The notes under the pieces were generated by a model that was not told the origin of the DNA, did no database searches, and saw only the letters and a list, made by a program, of their open reading frames with translations. Below, in pieces: positions 11,478-24,386 of a stretch of 64,000 nucleotides of DNA (position 1 is the stretch's first letter; every line of letters starts with the position of its first letter). A program made the position numbers and the translations under genes. This stretch comes from Salvator merianae (lineage: Eukaryota; Chordata; Lepidosauria; Squamata; Teiidae), in assembly GCA_003586115.2 (NCBI GenBank), contig QVOM02000074.1:1844229-1908228 (forward strand), given 5' to 3'.

Positions 11478-11980
11478 TAACTGTAGTGATATCTTCGAGC
11501 AGCTGCTACACCTTTCATTGCACTGATCCATTTGTTCAATGGTGTGTTGGTCCTTAGCTGCAATCCAGAACACATGCTGATCTCTTCTTTTTCTCTTCCA
11601 TGGAGGGAGGGATGGTGCTGCTTCTTTCCCTTACTAAAAGATTCCCTTCTCTGCACTTATGGAGTAAGATGGGGAGGGGGGTGGAGAAGGAAGCAAAGGA
11701 AAAGGGAGGAGTGCATTTGGGGCAAGTAAAACTTGGGGTTCTAGAGGCAATCTGTATCACCCCCATAACCTACAGAAAGAACAAGAAGAAAAGGGGTTTC
11801 AAGTGAAAAGGGAAGGCAAAATAGAACTGTATAGGAGGGATGCCACCTCTCCCCTGAGCTCATATGAGAGCTCAAAATCAAAACTACAAAATCAAAAGGA
11901 AAAAACACTTGGACCAAAAATTGAAAGAGTCTTAAAATTATTCAATTGCAATTGTCACCATCAGGGCATACTACACAGTA

Positions 11981-12030
11981 ACAAAAAACAAAAAAAAACA
12001 AAAAAAAACAAAAAAAAACAAAAAAAAACC
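11981..12030. repeat. A-rich tandem repeat (A9C)n
   Basis: The unit AAAAAAAAAC is repeated about five times. The flank 11478-11980 shows nothing recognisable. Confidence 0.9.
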
Positions 12031-12599
12031 AGCTTTAAAACAAAATAAACTTTAAAAAGGAAAACTTTATCTTTCTTCAAAATTAAATCTCTGAGAGTTG
12101 AAGAGATCACCACTAGGGGCACACAGCGAACAATAAGGAAGTACTCATGGTTCCTGGCCATACACTGAGTTCCATTACTATTCTTGGCCTGTTCTAGGGT
12201 TGCCCTCCCATTCCTTCAACTGAGAATAGTCCCCAAAACCATTCAGAGCAAAACAATGGGTAGGCAATCACCCCCTGAGCTGCTGCAACAAGCTTTAATA
12301 CAAACATACAACAGTAAATAAATTCTTAGAGCCTTATGAGGTTCTATATGCATTGCAGCAAAACCCTTGAACTGACAGGAAAAATGGGAGCTCATGCCAT
12401 TCTCCAGCAGTAAAATTTCCTGCCTAGGTGGGGGTTGTGGTGGAGTTTTACCTGGCAAAACAATCTTGGAAAAAGGGAAGTCTGTGGGTACAAGGTGCAC
12501 ACTGCTTTGTACCAAAAATCCAGACCTTAGACAAGAAGACAGAGGTAGAGGGTCTATCTCTAAAACACCCAGATTTGCCACAGTGGGAGACAAAATACC

Positions 12600-15500
12600 T
12601 ACAACCTTCTCTTAACTTACACGTTTTCCTTTGTCTCCACCCTTTGACACTTTAGAACCATCCTGATACTCCAACACACTTCCCTTATGATTGACAAATC
12701 CCTGAGAATCCACACTTTCAGCCACTGACTCTTCTTGAGCACACAGTAATTCCCTTTTCTGTTCCAAGTCAACCTCTTCTTACTTTTTACACCTGAGATC
12801 ACCTTTTGGCAAATACTTAGCACTCAGAGCCAACTGGAAGCCTTAACCCACCCCTAACAAGTAGACTTCTGCCACTGCTAGAGGCTCCACAGACTGCACT
12901 GCACAAAATTTCTCCTGTGTTTCTAACCCTGGACTACTTTTGCACCTACCAGACACATCCTGGCATGTAACATCTCCAGACAAAGCACTGACACAATCAA
13001 AAATTATCAGAGTTTTTCCACCCTGAGCTTACCGTCTCACTGCAGGGACTGCAGAAACACAAGTCTCTCTGTTTTCCTCCCTCTGAGAAACCAAACCTTT
13101 TTTACAGTTTGGATTAGACTGATTCTCTCCTGTTTCCTTGCCTCAGTCTAATCAAAATCAGCAGCAACACTCTCCCTGTCAGAGCTATTAAACTGTGCAC
13201 TTCCATATTCTGACAGAACTACAACCTCATTCCCAGCACCAGAATCATTAGCCTCAAAATTTAAACAACCAAACCTGCTTTCTTTTTGCAAAAGTTCACC
13301 TGGGGAGACTACCTGCCACTTGCACCTCCAAAAGACTCTGTTCTGTAGAACTGATTTCTTCCCTTTCTGCCTGGTTGACATCACTAAGCTGACAATCAGT
13401 TCCATTGACAGAAATGGCAGAAAGCACAGTTTTTTTCACAGCCTCCTTTCCAGCACAAGCAACAACTTAGTTCACTTTCAAACAATGCAAAAGGCACACT
13501 GACAGTTTCAATTTGCCTGGATTCCACTGGATTCCTACCCTCACTCTCCCTGCAATCCAAAACTACAGATTTCTGTACAGCCAGACACTCAGACTTTCCC
13601 CTGAAATCAGCCACAGATAAACTGACAGGATCCATTACAAAGGGCAGTGGCTTCAGTAGAGCTCCACAGGTTCCTCTGATGCAAAGCAAGCACTAGGCTC
13701 AGTAATTGTACCAACACTGACCCTGGCTGCCACACTTGGACAACTTTCCAGCACAGGTGATTCCAGAGAAACATCTACATTAAGTGTATTTTTGCTCTCT
13801 GCAACCTCCTGATCACTTTCTAGCACTATAGCCTGACCAGATACCATTCTTAAAACATTTTAAATGACTTTTTTCCTCCGAGAACAATTACTTAGTAGGA
13901 GGACAGATCTTTTTCTTAGCTTTGGGGCAATACAAAATCCCCTGCTCAAATTCATCCCTCTTAACATTATTTCCTTTACCAAAACCAAAAGTCTCAATCT
14001 TTTGGGGAGACAACAGTCTCTCAACCCAAAGCCTGAGCCTCTTGCACCACCACTTCCAGGAGATGGAACAAAAGGGGGAGCAGATGGAATAGCAGGACCA
14101 TTACTGTTAATGGCAGGCAGTCTGGCAGCAGAAATTTCTGCTTCTCTTCATGCCTTTGCCAAAACTTCTAGCAGAAAATTGTCGTCTTTCCGATCAAAAG
14201 CCCTCATATCAAATCCCAATTTCCTTAATTCATTCTATGCCATGCTATGAAAAATAGGTTCCTGGCTAGATCTTTGTCATTGCATTTGGGGAGTAGGCTG
14301 AGACATTAACGGCTGCTGAGGCTGCCTGCTTTGGGTTGACTGCTTCTTATCTTCAGGAAATCTCCTGTTCTGGGTTGCAGCTTGACACACACTATCCTTT
14401 TGTGGTTTCCACTGATCTTACTGGGGCCAACAATGCCTTAGTGATCGTGGGTGAGACATTCTTTGCCCTAACAGCCACCACTACTCCCGACTGTGTCAAT
14501 AGCTGTATCTCCACCTCTTTGATCCTAGCTTCACACACCTCATGACTTCCTAGACTGGATTGCTCATTAACCTTTGAGACAAAAAAGAAAGCTACTGACA
14601 TTGCCTCTTCTAATTGCTGTCTTAAAATCTCCTGTTGCTGCTCTGCATTTTCTTTAGCTTTCTCTGATTCTAGCAGCCTAGTTCATGCTTCTTGCAAGAC
14701 TTCTACCAGCTGGATTTTCTCCACAGTACAGAGGCTTGAGCCAACTGGAACCTTTCACTTTCTGCCGGAACCTGCCTCCTTACCTCTTCCTTCTCTGACT
14801 GAAATCTCTCAATTTTGGACTGCCTCCTGAATTCTTCTTTCTACTGTCTCTCTCTTCTATCTCCTTTTTCATCCTTTCCGTATGATCAATCCAGTTCTGA
14901 AAGCATACTTTTAATTGTTGTTTTAAATCTGCAATGACAGCTTCCTTGCCCTGCACAGTTTCTTCTAGAGCCCCTATAGCTTTCCTTGTACCCCATATCA
15001 GTTTCCCTATTCAATTTAATAGGTTTCCCTATTCAATTTAAATTTTGAAACATAGGCCTGAAACTCATGGACAATTTCAGATTATACTTCTGCCTTTGAA
15101 TGCATCAGGATGCCAAATAGACACTCCCTGTGCTTCAATCCACGGCCACAATTTGTCTTTTCTGCTTTCTTAGGTAAAAGACTTTCTGTCATTTTGCCTC
15201 TTTTAAGTCCAAAAAAACACGCAAAAAAAATCACAAAAACAGGAAAGAAACTTCAGAAACAGTTCACTGTGCAATAAAAATCACTTTAGAAAAATTCCAA
15301 TTAAAACAGACCACCTCCTAGCCCGATTAATGCCCAGATAATGTGCAGATTATATGAATTCTGTGCCCACACATTCTCCAACAATTGTTGCAAGCCATGC
15401 CTAGACACTGGTTTTTAATGGGAATTAGCTGACCCAATGAAGGACGCTTGAGATCTTTTACCAGATAGTTTTTAAAAATGTTAAACCAACTAGGAAACTC

Positions 15501-15650
15501 CAAACAAAGAGGCAGTACAAGGAAAGCACTCTTAGACTCAGGGTTCCTTGAAAACAATGATGTACCTTTATTAAAACCCAGCAAAAAGACTTGGAACCAG
15601 AACAAATGGCAATAACCAATGCAATTTGCCAGAAATAGTTAGTATCACAG
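12600..15650 (-). mobile_element. Unidentified decayed retroelement-like tract
   Basis: A 3-kb stretch has several adjacent minus-strand frames (14601-14392, 13847-13653, 13689-13396, 13405-13148, 12823-12617) that look like one coding region broken by stops and shifts. The 5' part (about 15200-14500) is rich in glutamate, lysine and glutamine and could be coiled coil, as in Gag-like proteins. Upstream there is an AATAAA at about 15572 and a short non-coding leader. I could not assign reverse transcriptase, protease or a family, nor define LTRs. The interpretation as an LTR-retrotransposon relic is inference. Confidence 0.3.
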
Positions 15651-15722
15651 TCAGGCAATTGCTAGGAGCAGAGAAGGGAAAAGGAAAAGAAAAGGTTTAA
15701 CTGCAAACTAAGGAGACTTAGC

Positions 15723-15723
<1 letters not shown>

Positions 15724-15754
<31 letters not shown>
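15724..15754. repeat. (TG)n microsatellite
   Basis: An uninterrupted TG/GT run of about 15 units. Confidence 0.97.
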
Positions 15755-15756
<2 letters not shown>

Positions 15757-17899
15757 ATTCCTAGGAAGACGCTAGAAATATTCTCAATATTCTAGAACTA
15801 AAGGACAAAATAATCTCACCCATCTCTAGTCTTCTCCAGGCAGATCTTCACTATGCCAAAAAAGAAAATGGGGGGGGGAAAGATGCGTAGGTCTCTGCAT
15901 GCATAGGGATCAAATGCCAGAGATGGGGAAATGGAAATGCTCCACAGCACTCAATCCCTTAGTAAAAACAGCTCTTTTGCCAAGTGGCATGAAGACAAAG
16001 ATGAAGATTCCTCTTTCAAGTAAAATCAGCTCAAAAGAAAGCTGCAAAGCAGCATAAAAGCAGTATTCTTGGGGGGGAGGGGGAATCAGTTTCTCTCTCT
16101 CCAATTCAGCAGGAAGCAGGTAAAAGCAGGTACCAGCCAGGAAAAATGGAAAGAGATGGATGATCTCAGGATAAAATCTTCTTTCTTCATTGATGTTGGG
16201 AAAACATCATACCTTCATACCGGCTGGAAAAAACTGAACTTTTTGTCATCTTCTCCCCAAGTGAAAAAGGGGAAAGTTAGCTCACTGGATGAAAAATGGA
16301 TTGAAAACCTGAGTTTTTGATAGATCCAGTTGCAACAAGAATTTAAAGTTATTGGTTCTTTTTTGACAGAGGTATGATGAGCAAAACAGGGTGTGGGACA
16401 GGTCTTGTCCAGCTTGCTGACAAATAAAATGCAGATGAAGGGACAAAGCAAATAACTACACTGGTTGATGAACTTAAATGCTGCTGGTTCTCGAGATGTA
16501 GACTGCAACAATAAGTTAATCTGAATTGCCAAATACTTCTTAAGCTTTTTGTAATCCTTAATGTTAACAATTTCCTGAGCTGGAACTTGCTTGTGTTTAG
16601 TTTTCTTGCTGTTTTCTGAAAACAGGAAAAATTTTGTCCATTTTGCAGACAGGCTTCTCCTTTTAAAAATAAATGCAAATAGGAAAAATGGCTAACTTTT
16701 GGTCTAAATACGGGGGTCAATGCTGCTGGTAAATTTCCCTGTCTCTGCAACGTTCATGCCAATTTTATTTCTTGTAGTCAGTGTTCATTTTTGTAGAGTA
16801 AGAGTGTTTGTACCTTGGCAGTGGCCTTGCCTTTGCATGGCACAGCACTCCAGTTTTATGCATTGTGGGTATTTTGGCTACTGATATGACCAGGGTCTGA
16901 GGATAGTTGAAGTTTCCATGGGACTGTGCAACTTACCGCTTTCCTAAAATTAAATTTGATTATTTCTTTTACTCACAAGCTTTTAAAAGATGCTGTAATA
17001 CACAATCACCATCATTTCACAAAGAAATTGAAAAAAGCTTGATCTGAAATCTCCTTTCATTCAGGAAATGAGATTGTGGTCTATATGTGCAGGTGAAATC
17101 CCCTCCCTTGTCACACACCAGTTTGTCAGCCTTCATTTGATGTGGACAAAAAATGGGTTGGTTCAAAGGAAGACATGCTGGTCAACATGGACTTCATATG
17201 AAGTCAACAATTCAGCATATAGTGTGGAAGAGTGCACACACGTGTGCATATGTCTTTAAATGGTTTACAAAATAATTTAAATATAGTATCTGGAACAATA
17301 AAATGAAGTCTGAGCATCGAGTTACAGCCATAGTAGCTGCCAAAAATTAAAGAAAAAAAGTTGACTTTCTAAGGTGCCAGCTGGGGGAATGCAGCAGTAC
17401 GTTTATGAAGAAAAAGCTGTTTGCACTGTTCAACCTGTCCAGCACCACTAAGTTAACCTGCTAAAATGCCATGCATTATCAGTGTTGATTCTTTACATCA
17501 TTTATTTTGCCAAAGGTAATACAATATATTTTGCCACATAAAGTGCACACCCATGCACACATGCATACACGGACACAGACGCCTTGGGGCAAATGCTTTT
17601 AAAAAGGCTTGCTATGCCTTTCAAACAGCTAGGTCCTGTTTCTGTTTCTTCTTCCTCAGCTTCATGGTATCTGCTGATGTAAAGCATATCACAGTATTGC
17701 CTGGTAAGGTCGGGTCTGCCCATGCATGTCTCATAAACATCAAGAAGGTGGAACTCCCTAGTGACTGTATGTTAAAATCCAAATAACTGAGTCTCTACAT
17801 TAAATTGGTCTTTTTAACACGACTAACAGACATGATTATGGGGATAGAAGATATAGAGTTGTAAATAAGCTGTATATACAGAATCCAGCATAGACTCAC
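15755..17899. other. VWF: VWF intron 3, right part
   Basis: No exon or recognisable repeat. Short frames at 16215-16750 have no domain. Confidence 0.5.
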
Positions 17900-18052
17900 C
17901 TAATAGTGAGAAGAATCTTTTATGACAATCTCCAGCAAGCAGGTAACTGCAGTCACTGCCAGTAAAGTCGTACAGAGACTCATCAAAAGTTTTAATGTGG
18001 CCATGTCCAAAAAGGCTGCAGTATGCAAAGGATGGAGTAACTTCTTCTCTAC
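17900..18052 (-). CDS. VWF: VWF exon 3 (propeptide start, D1 domain)
   Basis: This exon encodes the N-terminal end of the VWF propeptide and the start of D1. On the minus strand, acceptor tcttgcag precedes 18052 and donor GTGAGT follows 17900. The 153-nt exon is in phase 1 at both ends, as in human exon 3, which I recall as 165 nt; the reptile exon would be four codons shorter. Visible features are YCSLFG, a FDESLYDF stretch equivalent to the human FDGSMYSF, and [14 protein letters not shown], with the cysteines of the VWD fold in place. It joins exon 4 through a split glycine codon. A 10.3-kb repeat-filled intron separates it from exon 4. Confidence 0.95.
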   Translation of the reverse strand, partial: VEKKLLHPLHTAAFLDMATLKLLMSLCTTLLAVTAVTCLLEIVIKDSSHY

Positions 18053-20584
18053 CTGCAAGATAATAATTTGATTAAATATCATATCCAAAACATATTGAAA
18101 AGCAAGGATTTCCAGGAGTTTGTAGTTAATTGCTGTAACTAGGAATGTACATTAATAGGACTGAAATTGGAGAATTCATATAAAGTAAAATTTAAAGACA
18201 TATTTTTGTCTTGAAGAAATCCTTTGGCTCAGGAGTTGACAGTCAAAGGAATGTGGATGTCATGGCCATGGTACTGCAAGGGTAAGAAATATATTTAATA
18301 ATTCACATAAATGAAGCAATCCAGTGGTGCTATTTTTAACTGATCATTTTGGTTGTTTCAAAAGCAATGTACATACTTCAAATGAATTTTTGCCATCCTT
18401 CTGTCTCCAAACGTGAAAGTATGGAAACTCTGAATTGCCATGTTTCAGAGTCTTCCTCCCAGCCTCAACAGAGTGATCCAAAGGCATAAAAACATAAGAC
18501 TTGACCCTGGGTTGGCTGCAGGACCTGCCAGATAGATGACCTGTGGTCCATCCAAACACAATAGGGGCTCCATTCCACATTTTCAATCAGGGTTTACTCC
18601 TTCAGTCTTTACCTTTCCCAAGGTTTCCATCCAAGACATTTATCAAATGAAATTCACAAAGAACTGGAGCCAGAGAGCTTGAGAATGTATTCTGAATCTA
18701 TTGTTATGTTCATCCTAATTCTCTGACTGAGACAAACTGCAGTTAAAAGTATAACTGGGCTAAAATTTATAGCATGTGTATAAGTATTAGTTCTGTTCAT
18801 GCTGTAGCTGCTAGCCGTCAGTTCTACAGACTGCTTGGCCAGTTTATACGACTTCCTGGATGGTGGAGATTATTGTGTTTTGTTTAGATGGTCTTTCAGA
18901 CAGAAAATAACTGTTTTGGTACTTATTTAAAATATTATATGATGTTATCAGTGGCAGCTGGTGAAGGGAAACACAGAGGGATACCCACAGCTCCAGTGAA
19001 AGGACTTTGCATTGTAAGAGATCTCTGAACCGAACGTCCTTTTGGCAGACATTTTGCCACCAGGCTAGGTTGCACTCATGATGCCACCTAGCCTGATGGT
19101 GAAATATTTGCAGAAAGAACATTCAGCTCAGAAAGCTCCTATGATACAACACTTCTACTATTGCAAAATGGGCTTTTCTTTGAAGTTTCTGAAGAACTTT
19201 TCAAAAAAGCCTGAAAACCAATGCAGGCCAGGAGAAGAGTCCACAGCTGTGCATCCCTTTGCCAGTCAGGAAATTTATAGGTTTTGGTGATAAGGGTGGA
19301 CTTAAAATTCAATAGCAGGTGAGTTCAGCTAAATGATACAACTTTCAGGAATCTGAGTATCATGAATTGTCATAGAGGTGCTCTTACATTTTGTGGATTT
19401 TAAAATTTAGATGTCTGGCTCATGCCTACTTTCTGACAATGTTCTTCTTTGAAAAGAAAAAAGAGGACATGGGAATTACTACTTTCATCCTATTAGGAAG
19501 ATTTAATATAGTGAAAGTAGAAGGAACATTTGGACAAAATTATAGTCAAGTGGAGGAGTGTGTGGTTGTTTCTGCACAGTGCAGGCTATCCCAGGCTATG
19601 CTAGCCTTGGTTATCCTGCATTGTACTGGTCTAGGCTAGGTAGCCCAACTTATGGTACTCCCATACTCCAAGGACCATCCACATTTTGGATTGGCCATTC
19701 TAGCCCAGCCCTATCAATCAGGATTGAAGGCCAGGCCCAGACTTCACAATTAATGATCGAGGCCTTTATGGTGGTGTGCCCAATAGCTTCTGAGTGCCTG
19801 GCTAAGAAGGAACCTGGGGTATGCTGTCAACAAGCTCTTTGTGAACCAATATACCAACAGTATATTATATCACTTTGCCATTATATATTCTGGGATTGGG
19901 CTGAGGGAAGAGGATTCTTGCAGACTGCTCTTCCTCTGCCCCCAGCATGGGGGACATTTTTAATGGAGGATGATCACTATCAGCTCCTTTGTGCCAGGCA
20001 GTCCTGGATTCCCCTTTATTTCCCTTTGTCTTTTAACTTATTAAAAATATTGCTTATAGATTATTGAGCAATTATAAAGCACGCAGTCATATCCCAGCCA
20101 CTGAGAGGGCCACGGTCTCACTGACAAGATGTTAATGAACGTGTACCCTTCAACACAACTGTGGCAAAAAAAGAGAATGCCTTTAACGCGCCTGTCTACT
20201 TATGCGCAGACAGATGGAGATGAAACCTACACAGGGAGGGGAAGCTAGAGCCTGGAGACACTCTAACATGGCAGAAAATATTATGACAGAAGAAAACGAT
20301 GCCTTTAACTTCCTTATCTTCTCAAAAAGCAGGTGGGGGCAGTGCATGACAGCTGATACAGTGAACCAGGCTTGGAAAACACTGCCTTCCTCTTATCGTA
20401 CCACAGGCAGTTATCCTCTCTATGCCCAGTATGCTTGAAAGGAAGGTACTTTTTCCAAATAGCTATTATTTTTAATAAATTAAGCATAAGCAAGGAGCCC
20501 AACTTAGGCTATGCAATATACAGTAGAGATGTGCACAAACTCTAAAATTGTGGTTTGGTTTGAATTCAAACCAGGCCAAACAGT
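18053..20584. other. VWF: VWF intron 2, left part
   Basis: No exon is recognised. An imperfect hairpin at 19048-19115 has arms that both contain CAGGCTAGGT or its complement. The 169-residue frame at 19558-20067 lacks any known domain. Confidence 0.5.
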
Positions 20585-21263
20585 CTTGGCCCTGTTCAAG
20601 ATAGAAGTCGGGGGGTGGGAGGTGGGAGGCAGGGAGCTTGGGGGGTGGCAGGAGGCAGAGGGGCTCAGGGGGCTGGTGGGAGGTGGCTGCACCACAGTCG
20701 TGGTGGCAGACATCAAGAGATAGGTGTGTCAGGGGTTTTTGGAGCAGTGACAGGTGCCAGCGGAGACATGGGACTGGCAGGAGCCCATGGTGGTGGGGGA
20801 GGGTGGTTGGAGGTGGCTGCAGCTGCAGCCATGGCAGACATTGGGGGACGGGGGACTCCTAAGTCAACTGACTCCTAAGTCATTGGGGGGCTTTGGAGAG
20901 GTGACAGGAGGTGATGGAGGTTATCAGGGAGGTGGAGGGAGGTGCCAGGGACTTTGGAGGAAGGTGCTTGAGGTGGCTGCAGATGCACCGTTGGTGGCAG
21001 CAGACACTGGGGGATGGAGTGGAGGGAGGTGGCGGGGGGCTTCAGGGGGTTGGAGGGAGGCAGTCATGATGGTGGGGGCCATTGGGAGGGCAGGAGGAGG
21101 TGACCTGGCTGGGCCCATTTCTTGCTGAAACCAATTCAGAGCTGGGATTATCCCATTCCCGGCAGGAAAATCCTTGGAAAACCCAGTAATGCAATTTAGT
21201 GTCTGGTTTCTGTGAACTTAAGTCAGCCTCTGTCTCCAAAACACAGGAGGTGTGACCATGGCC
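20585..21263. repeat. G-rich dispersed repeat, copy 1
   Basis: The G-rich minisatellite-like body on the plus strand (GGAGGTGGC / GGGGG units) is followed by a unique tail (21105-21263) that is the reverse complement of 48610-48785. The shared end is GGCCATGGTCACACCTCCTG (reverse strand) versus GGCCAAGGTCACACCTCATG. Long frames here are by-products of stop-poor composition. Confidence 0.7.
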
Positions 21264-22645
21264 GTGGATAAAGATGACCCAGCTGACATTGTCAATCTGG
21301 CCTTTCAGAAGGCTTTTGACAAAGTTCCCCATCAAAGGCTACTGAATAAACTCATCAGTCATGGAATAAGAGGACAGGTCATGTCCTGGACTGGGAACTT
21401 CCTACAGGACAGAAAACAGAGAGTAGGAATAAATGGCCAGTTCTCAGAGTGGAAAGAGGTGAGAAGTAGGGTTCCACAAGGTTCAGTATTAGGACCCCTG
21501 CTTTTTAGCTAAGTTTACTGATGACGCTAAATTGTTCAGAGTAGTAAAAACTGAGGCTGTGTTCAGAAACAACAAAGAAAAGCATCTCTGAGGCAGCTCA
21601 GAGACATCTTCAAGGTGGGATCATTCACACACCAGTCTACCCCTCCACTTTCTCATGAACATTCTATGCTAGAAAAGGTGGATTAGAGAAGACTTGGGAA
21701 CACAAGTGCCACACCTATGAGGCACCTCCAAGTCACCCCTTTTGTTATGTCTGAACACAGCCTGGAAGTGATCCATGATATTGGGTGAATGAGCAACGGA
21801 GCAGCAAATGCACTTCAATTTTAGCAAGTGCAAAGTAAAGCACATTGGGGCAAAGAACCTAATTGCACCTTTAAATTGATGGGGGTCAAGCTTTCTGTGA
21901 CAGAACAGGAAAAGGATCTTGGAGTTCTGGTTGGCAGCTCAATGAAGGTGTCGACCCAGTATGCAACGGCAGTGAAAAAAGCAAATTCAATGCTAGGGGT
22001 AATTAGGAAGGGAACAGAAAACAAATCAGCAAGTGTCAAGGTACCTCTTTATAAATCTATGATGAGACCACACATTGAATATTGTGTACAATTCTGGTTA
22101 CCACATATCAGAAAGGATATTATGGAACTGGAAAAGGTGCAGAAAAGGGCAGTCAGATTAATCAAGTGGCTGGAACACCTTGGCCTGTTGAGCCTTGAAA
22201 TATGGCATTCAAGAGGGGACTTGATTGAAGTATACAAAATCATGCACAGTATGGAAAAGGTGGATAGAGAATAATTGTTTTCTCTATCACACAACACTAG
22301 GACCAGGGGGCACTTTATGACACTGACAGGCAGGAGAGTTAGGACTGAAAAAGGGAAGTATTTTTTCACCCAGAGAGTCATAGGTCTATGGAATTTACTA
22401 CCGGAAGAGGTGGTGACAGCAACCAGCCTGGATAGATTTAACAATGGATTGGAAAGATTCATGGAGGTCAGGTATATCAGTGGCTGCTAGAATGGATGCC
22501 TGGGTACTTCTTCCAATATAGAGAAAATGGCACGATGCCTCTAAAGGCCATTTGCAGGGAGTTGTGAGCAAGTGAACCACTGTGTGAGACAGGATGCTGA
22601 ACTAGATGGACCGTGGCCTGATCCAGCAGGACTCCTATTATGTTC
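21264..22645 (+). mobile_element. CR1-like LINE, 5'-truncated
   Basis: Frames match the reverse-transcriptase palm: FQKAFDKVPHQRLL, then VPQGSVLGPLLFS, a displaced 'FTDDAKL' (about 21512), LGVLVGSSMKVSTQYATAVK, and MMRPHIEYCVQFWLP. The 3' part has KYFFTQRVIGLWNLLPEEVV. The end (ggcctgatccagcaggactcctattatgttctt type) closes at about 22645. Frameshifts and stops make it inactive, and a MITE interrupts it at 21555-21762. Confidence 0.88.
21555..21762. mobile_element. 208-bp MITE inside the CR1-like LINE
   Basis: The left end GGCTGTGTTCAGAAACAACA and the reverse complement of the right end GGCTGTGTTCAGACATAACA match at 17 of 20. The insertion splits the catalytic region of the LINE. No convincing target duplication is seen. 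Confidence 0.82.
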
Positions 22646-22904
22646 TTTTGTATTATCTTTCATAAAGTAAGCCCACAGTAAACAGGGATTCTCTTATGGT
22701 CTTATGCTATGTGTAAATGCAGCTCCTGTGAGGATTTATTGTTTGTTTGGTTTTATACATGCAATTTATTCTGTCTTGCCCTGAGACCTCTGGATACAGG
22801 TCAGAACAGAAATAGAAATAAATAAATCTTGACATTCCCTCAAGTCTGCTAATATTTTATCCTGCCCTATACCCAAAGGTCTCAGGTTGGGTTACAACAA
22901 TTAA

Positions 22905-22927
22905 AACAACAACAACAACAACAACAA
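22905..22927. repeat. (AAC)n microsatellite
   Basis: About seven units of CAA/AAC. Inverted L2-like tails (gacctctggatacagg... / ...acccaaaggtctcagg) face each other on its left. Confidence 0.9.
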
Positions 22928-23105
22928 ATACTTTCCAATAGTTTGTAAATGCTGCCAGTTTGACCGCTTAAGTACCAGACATTTCTCCTAACATTCTGAA
23001 ACTGAATACAGAATACAGCAGTTTGAGCATCTGATGAAATATTAAGGACAGTTTTGCCAGAGTGATTTTAAGAGTCACATGAAGCAGGAATTGTAAACAA
23101 CTTAC

Positions 23106-23169
23106 TTCTCATAGCTAGTGCTGTGACAAGTAGAGCTACCAGAAGTAGCAAGATTCTGGAGTTTATCAT
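23106..23169 (-). CDS. VWF: VWF exon 2 (start codon and signal peptide)
   Basis: This exon carries the initiator ATG (23169-23167) and the ER signal peptide of VWF: MINSR followed by a leucine/valine-rich core (ILLLLVALLVTALA) and MR. It precedes donor GTAAGT at 23105. The coding part is 64 nt and ends in phase 1, the same phase as human exon 2, and joins exon 3 through a serine codon (A|GT). The sequence tttctttctcag directly abuts the ATG and is a good acceptor, so the exon may contain no 5'UTR; that boundary is inferred. The hydrophobic core followed by small residues fits signal-peptidase cleavage just after the core. Signal peptides diverge quickly, so identity rests mainly on phase, position and the downstream exons. 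Confidence 0.9.
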
Positions 23170-23899
23170 CTGAGAAAGAAACAAAATATATGCAGAATTA
23201 TTGGAACATTATCCCACAGATTTTTAAGCTATAGAGAACACAGTGCTGATAATCTTCTTAACAAAGGAAATTCTTATGTGTGTTTTAGTATACTTTTTAT
23301 GCCTTTCCAGTTGGAAAATAAGACTATTCAAATCTATCTCTTCATAAATAAGAGACAATCATAAAACTAAGCTATAAAGTGGTAGCATAATATTCCAGTG
23401 AGGCTAGCATATACTAAAAAATCAATTTCTCTAGTTTGATGGAAAGCTTGTTCAATTAAAAGTTGTATTTTATATTCATATGTAGAGGATTTCTGACTGA
23501 CATGCCCCACTGGAAAGGCAGGAATAATATGAAAATGTTATTTATTCAAGAGTGCCTAAAAATGTCCCAAAATACTACTCAGAAATGCTTGCTCAGCATC
23601 ACCAAAGAACCCACATTTATGCAGACTAGCCTGCATTTACTAAGCTCCTGTAAGGACAATGGATTTTTACTTGTTATTCACCTGTCCTTAGGATCTGATG
23701 GGGAGAAGTAGAATAGAGGCAGCAGTGTCAAGGTTTTCAGTGAAAGTATCCGACACACTCAAGACCACTTTACTTCTCCCCCATAGACACCATAAGGACA
23801 GTGGACCGATGATGATTGCCTAACCCCTCCTTTCAAAACAGCAAGGTAGCGCACATTAAGGGTACAATCCGGCAGAACTTTTTTTTTAATCTTCCCTTC

Positions 23900-24180
23900 T
23901 GTAGCTAACAAAAAAAAAACAGGCATTCAAACTGTTAAAATGGCAACATTGTCCAAATAACAGGTGCTCATTACTGATTGGCCAGTCATTTGCCTGGCTT
24001 TCCCGGTCCTGGATTGATTGCTCACCAGCAGCATTTGTTCCCATGCTGTGATTGGCTACATTCTCTCCTCTGTGTCCCCTCCTGATATGACTGAAAGAGT
24101 CATTCCAGGTGTTATTATCTTCCATATAAGAAAGAGACACTCATTTCCAGGCTTCAGAATGTGCTAAGGCACATACAGAG
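23900..24180 (-). promoter_or_regulatory. VWF: Candidate VWF promoter / non-coding exon 1 region
   Basis: This is inference. About 0.8-1.0 kb upstream of the VWF start codon, the minus strand has two CCAAT boxes (CCAATCAC near 24055 and CCAATCAG near 23981) and GATA-type sites (AGATAA near 24120, TGATAT near 24084). NF-Y (CCAAT) and GATA factors are known to act on the mammalian VWF promoter, and the mammalian first intron is about 1 kb. I could not locate the untranslated first exon or its donor with certainty. Confidence 0.25.
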
Positions 24181-24386
24181 GTGAAATGTCTGGTGTTCTC
24201 AACTCCAGTTCTCCCAGGGGGCACTCCTTTAAACATGCTTGGTTGCATCCTAAATGTGGCCCACTGATATTATGTGTTTCAAGTGCTGGTTTGAGATGGT
24301 TTGTACACCACTAATGTCAACAAAACCAGTATCAAATACCTGACTGAATACAGATAATCATTCACCTAGTAAAAATTACTGTAGAA

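Noticed and set aside
19558..20067. 169-residue plus-strand frame
   Set aside because: No domain, no splice context, not repeated elsewhere in the window; likely chance.
20615..21128. Glycine/tryptophan-rich frames in the G-rich repeat and their mirror at 48771-49217
   Set aside because: Simple-sequence translation of a minisatellite-like repeat.
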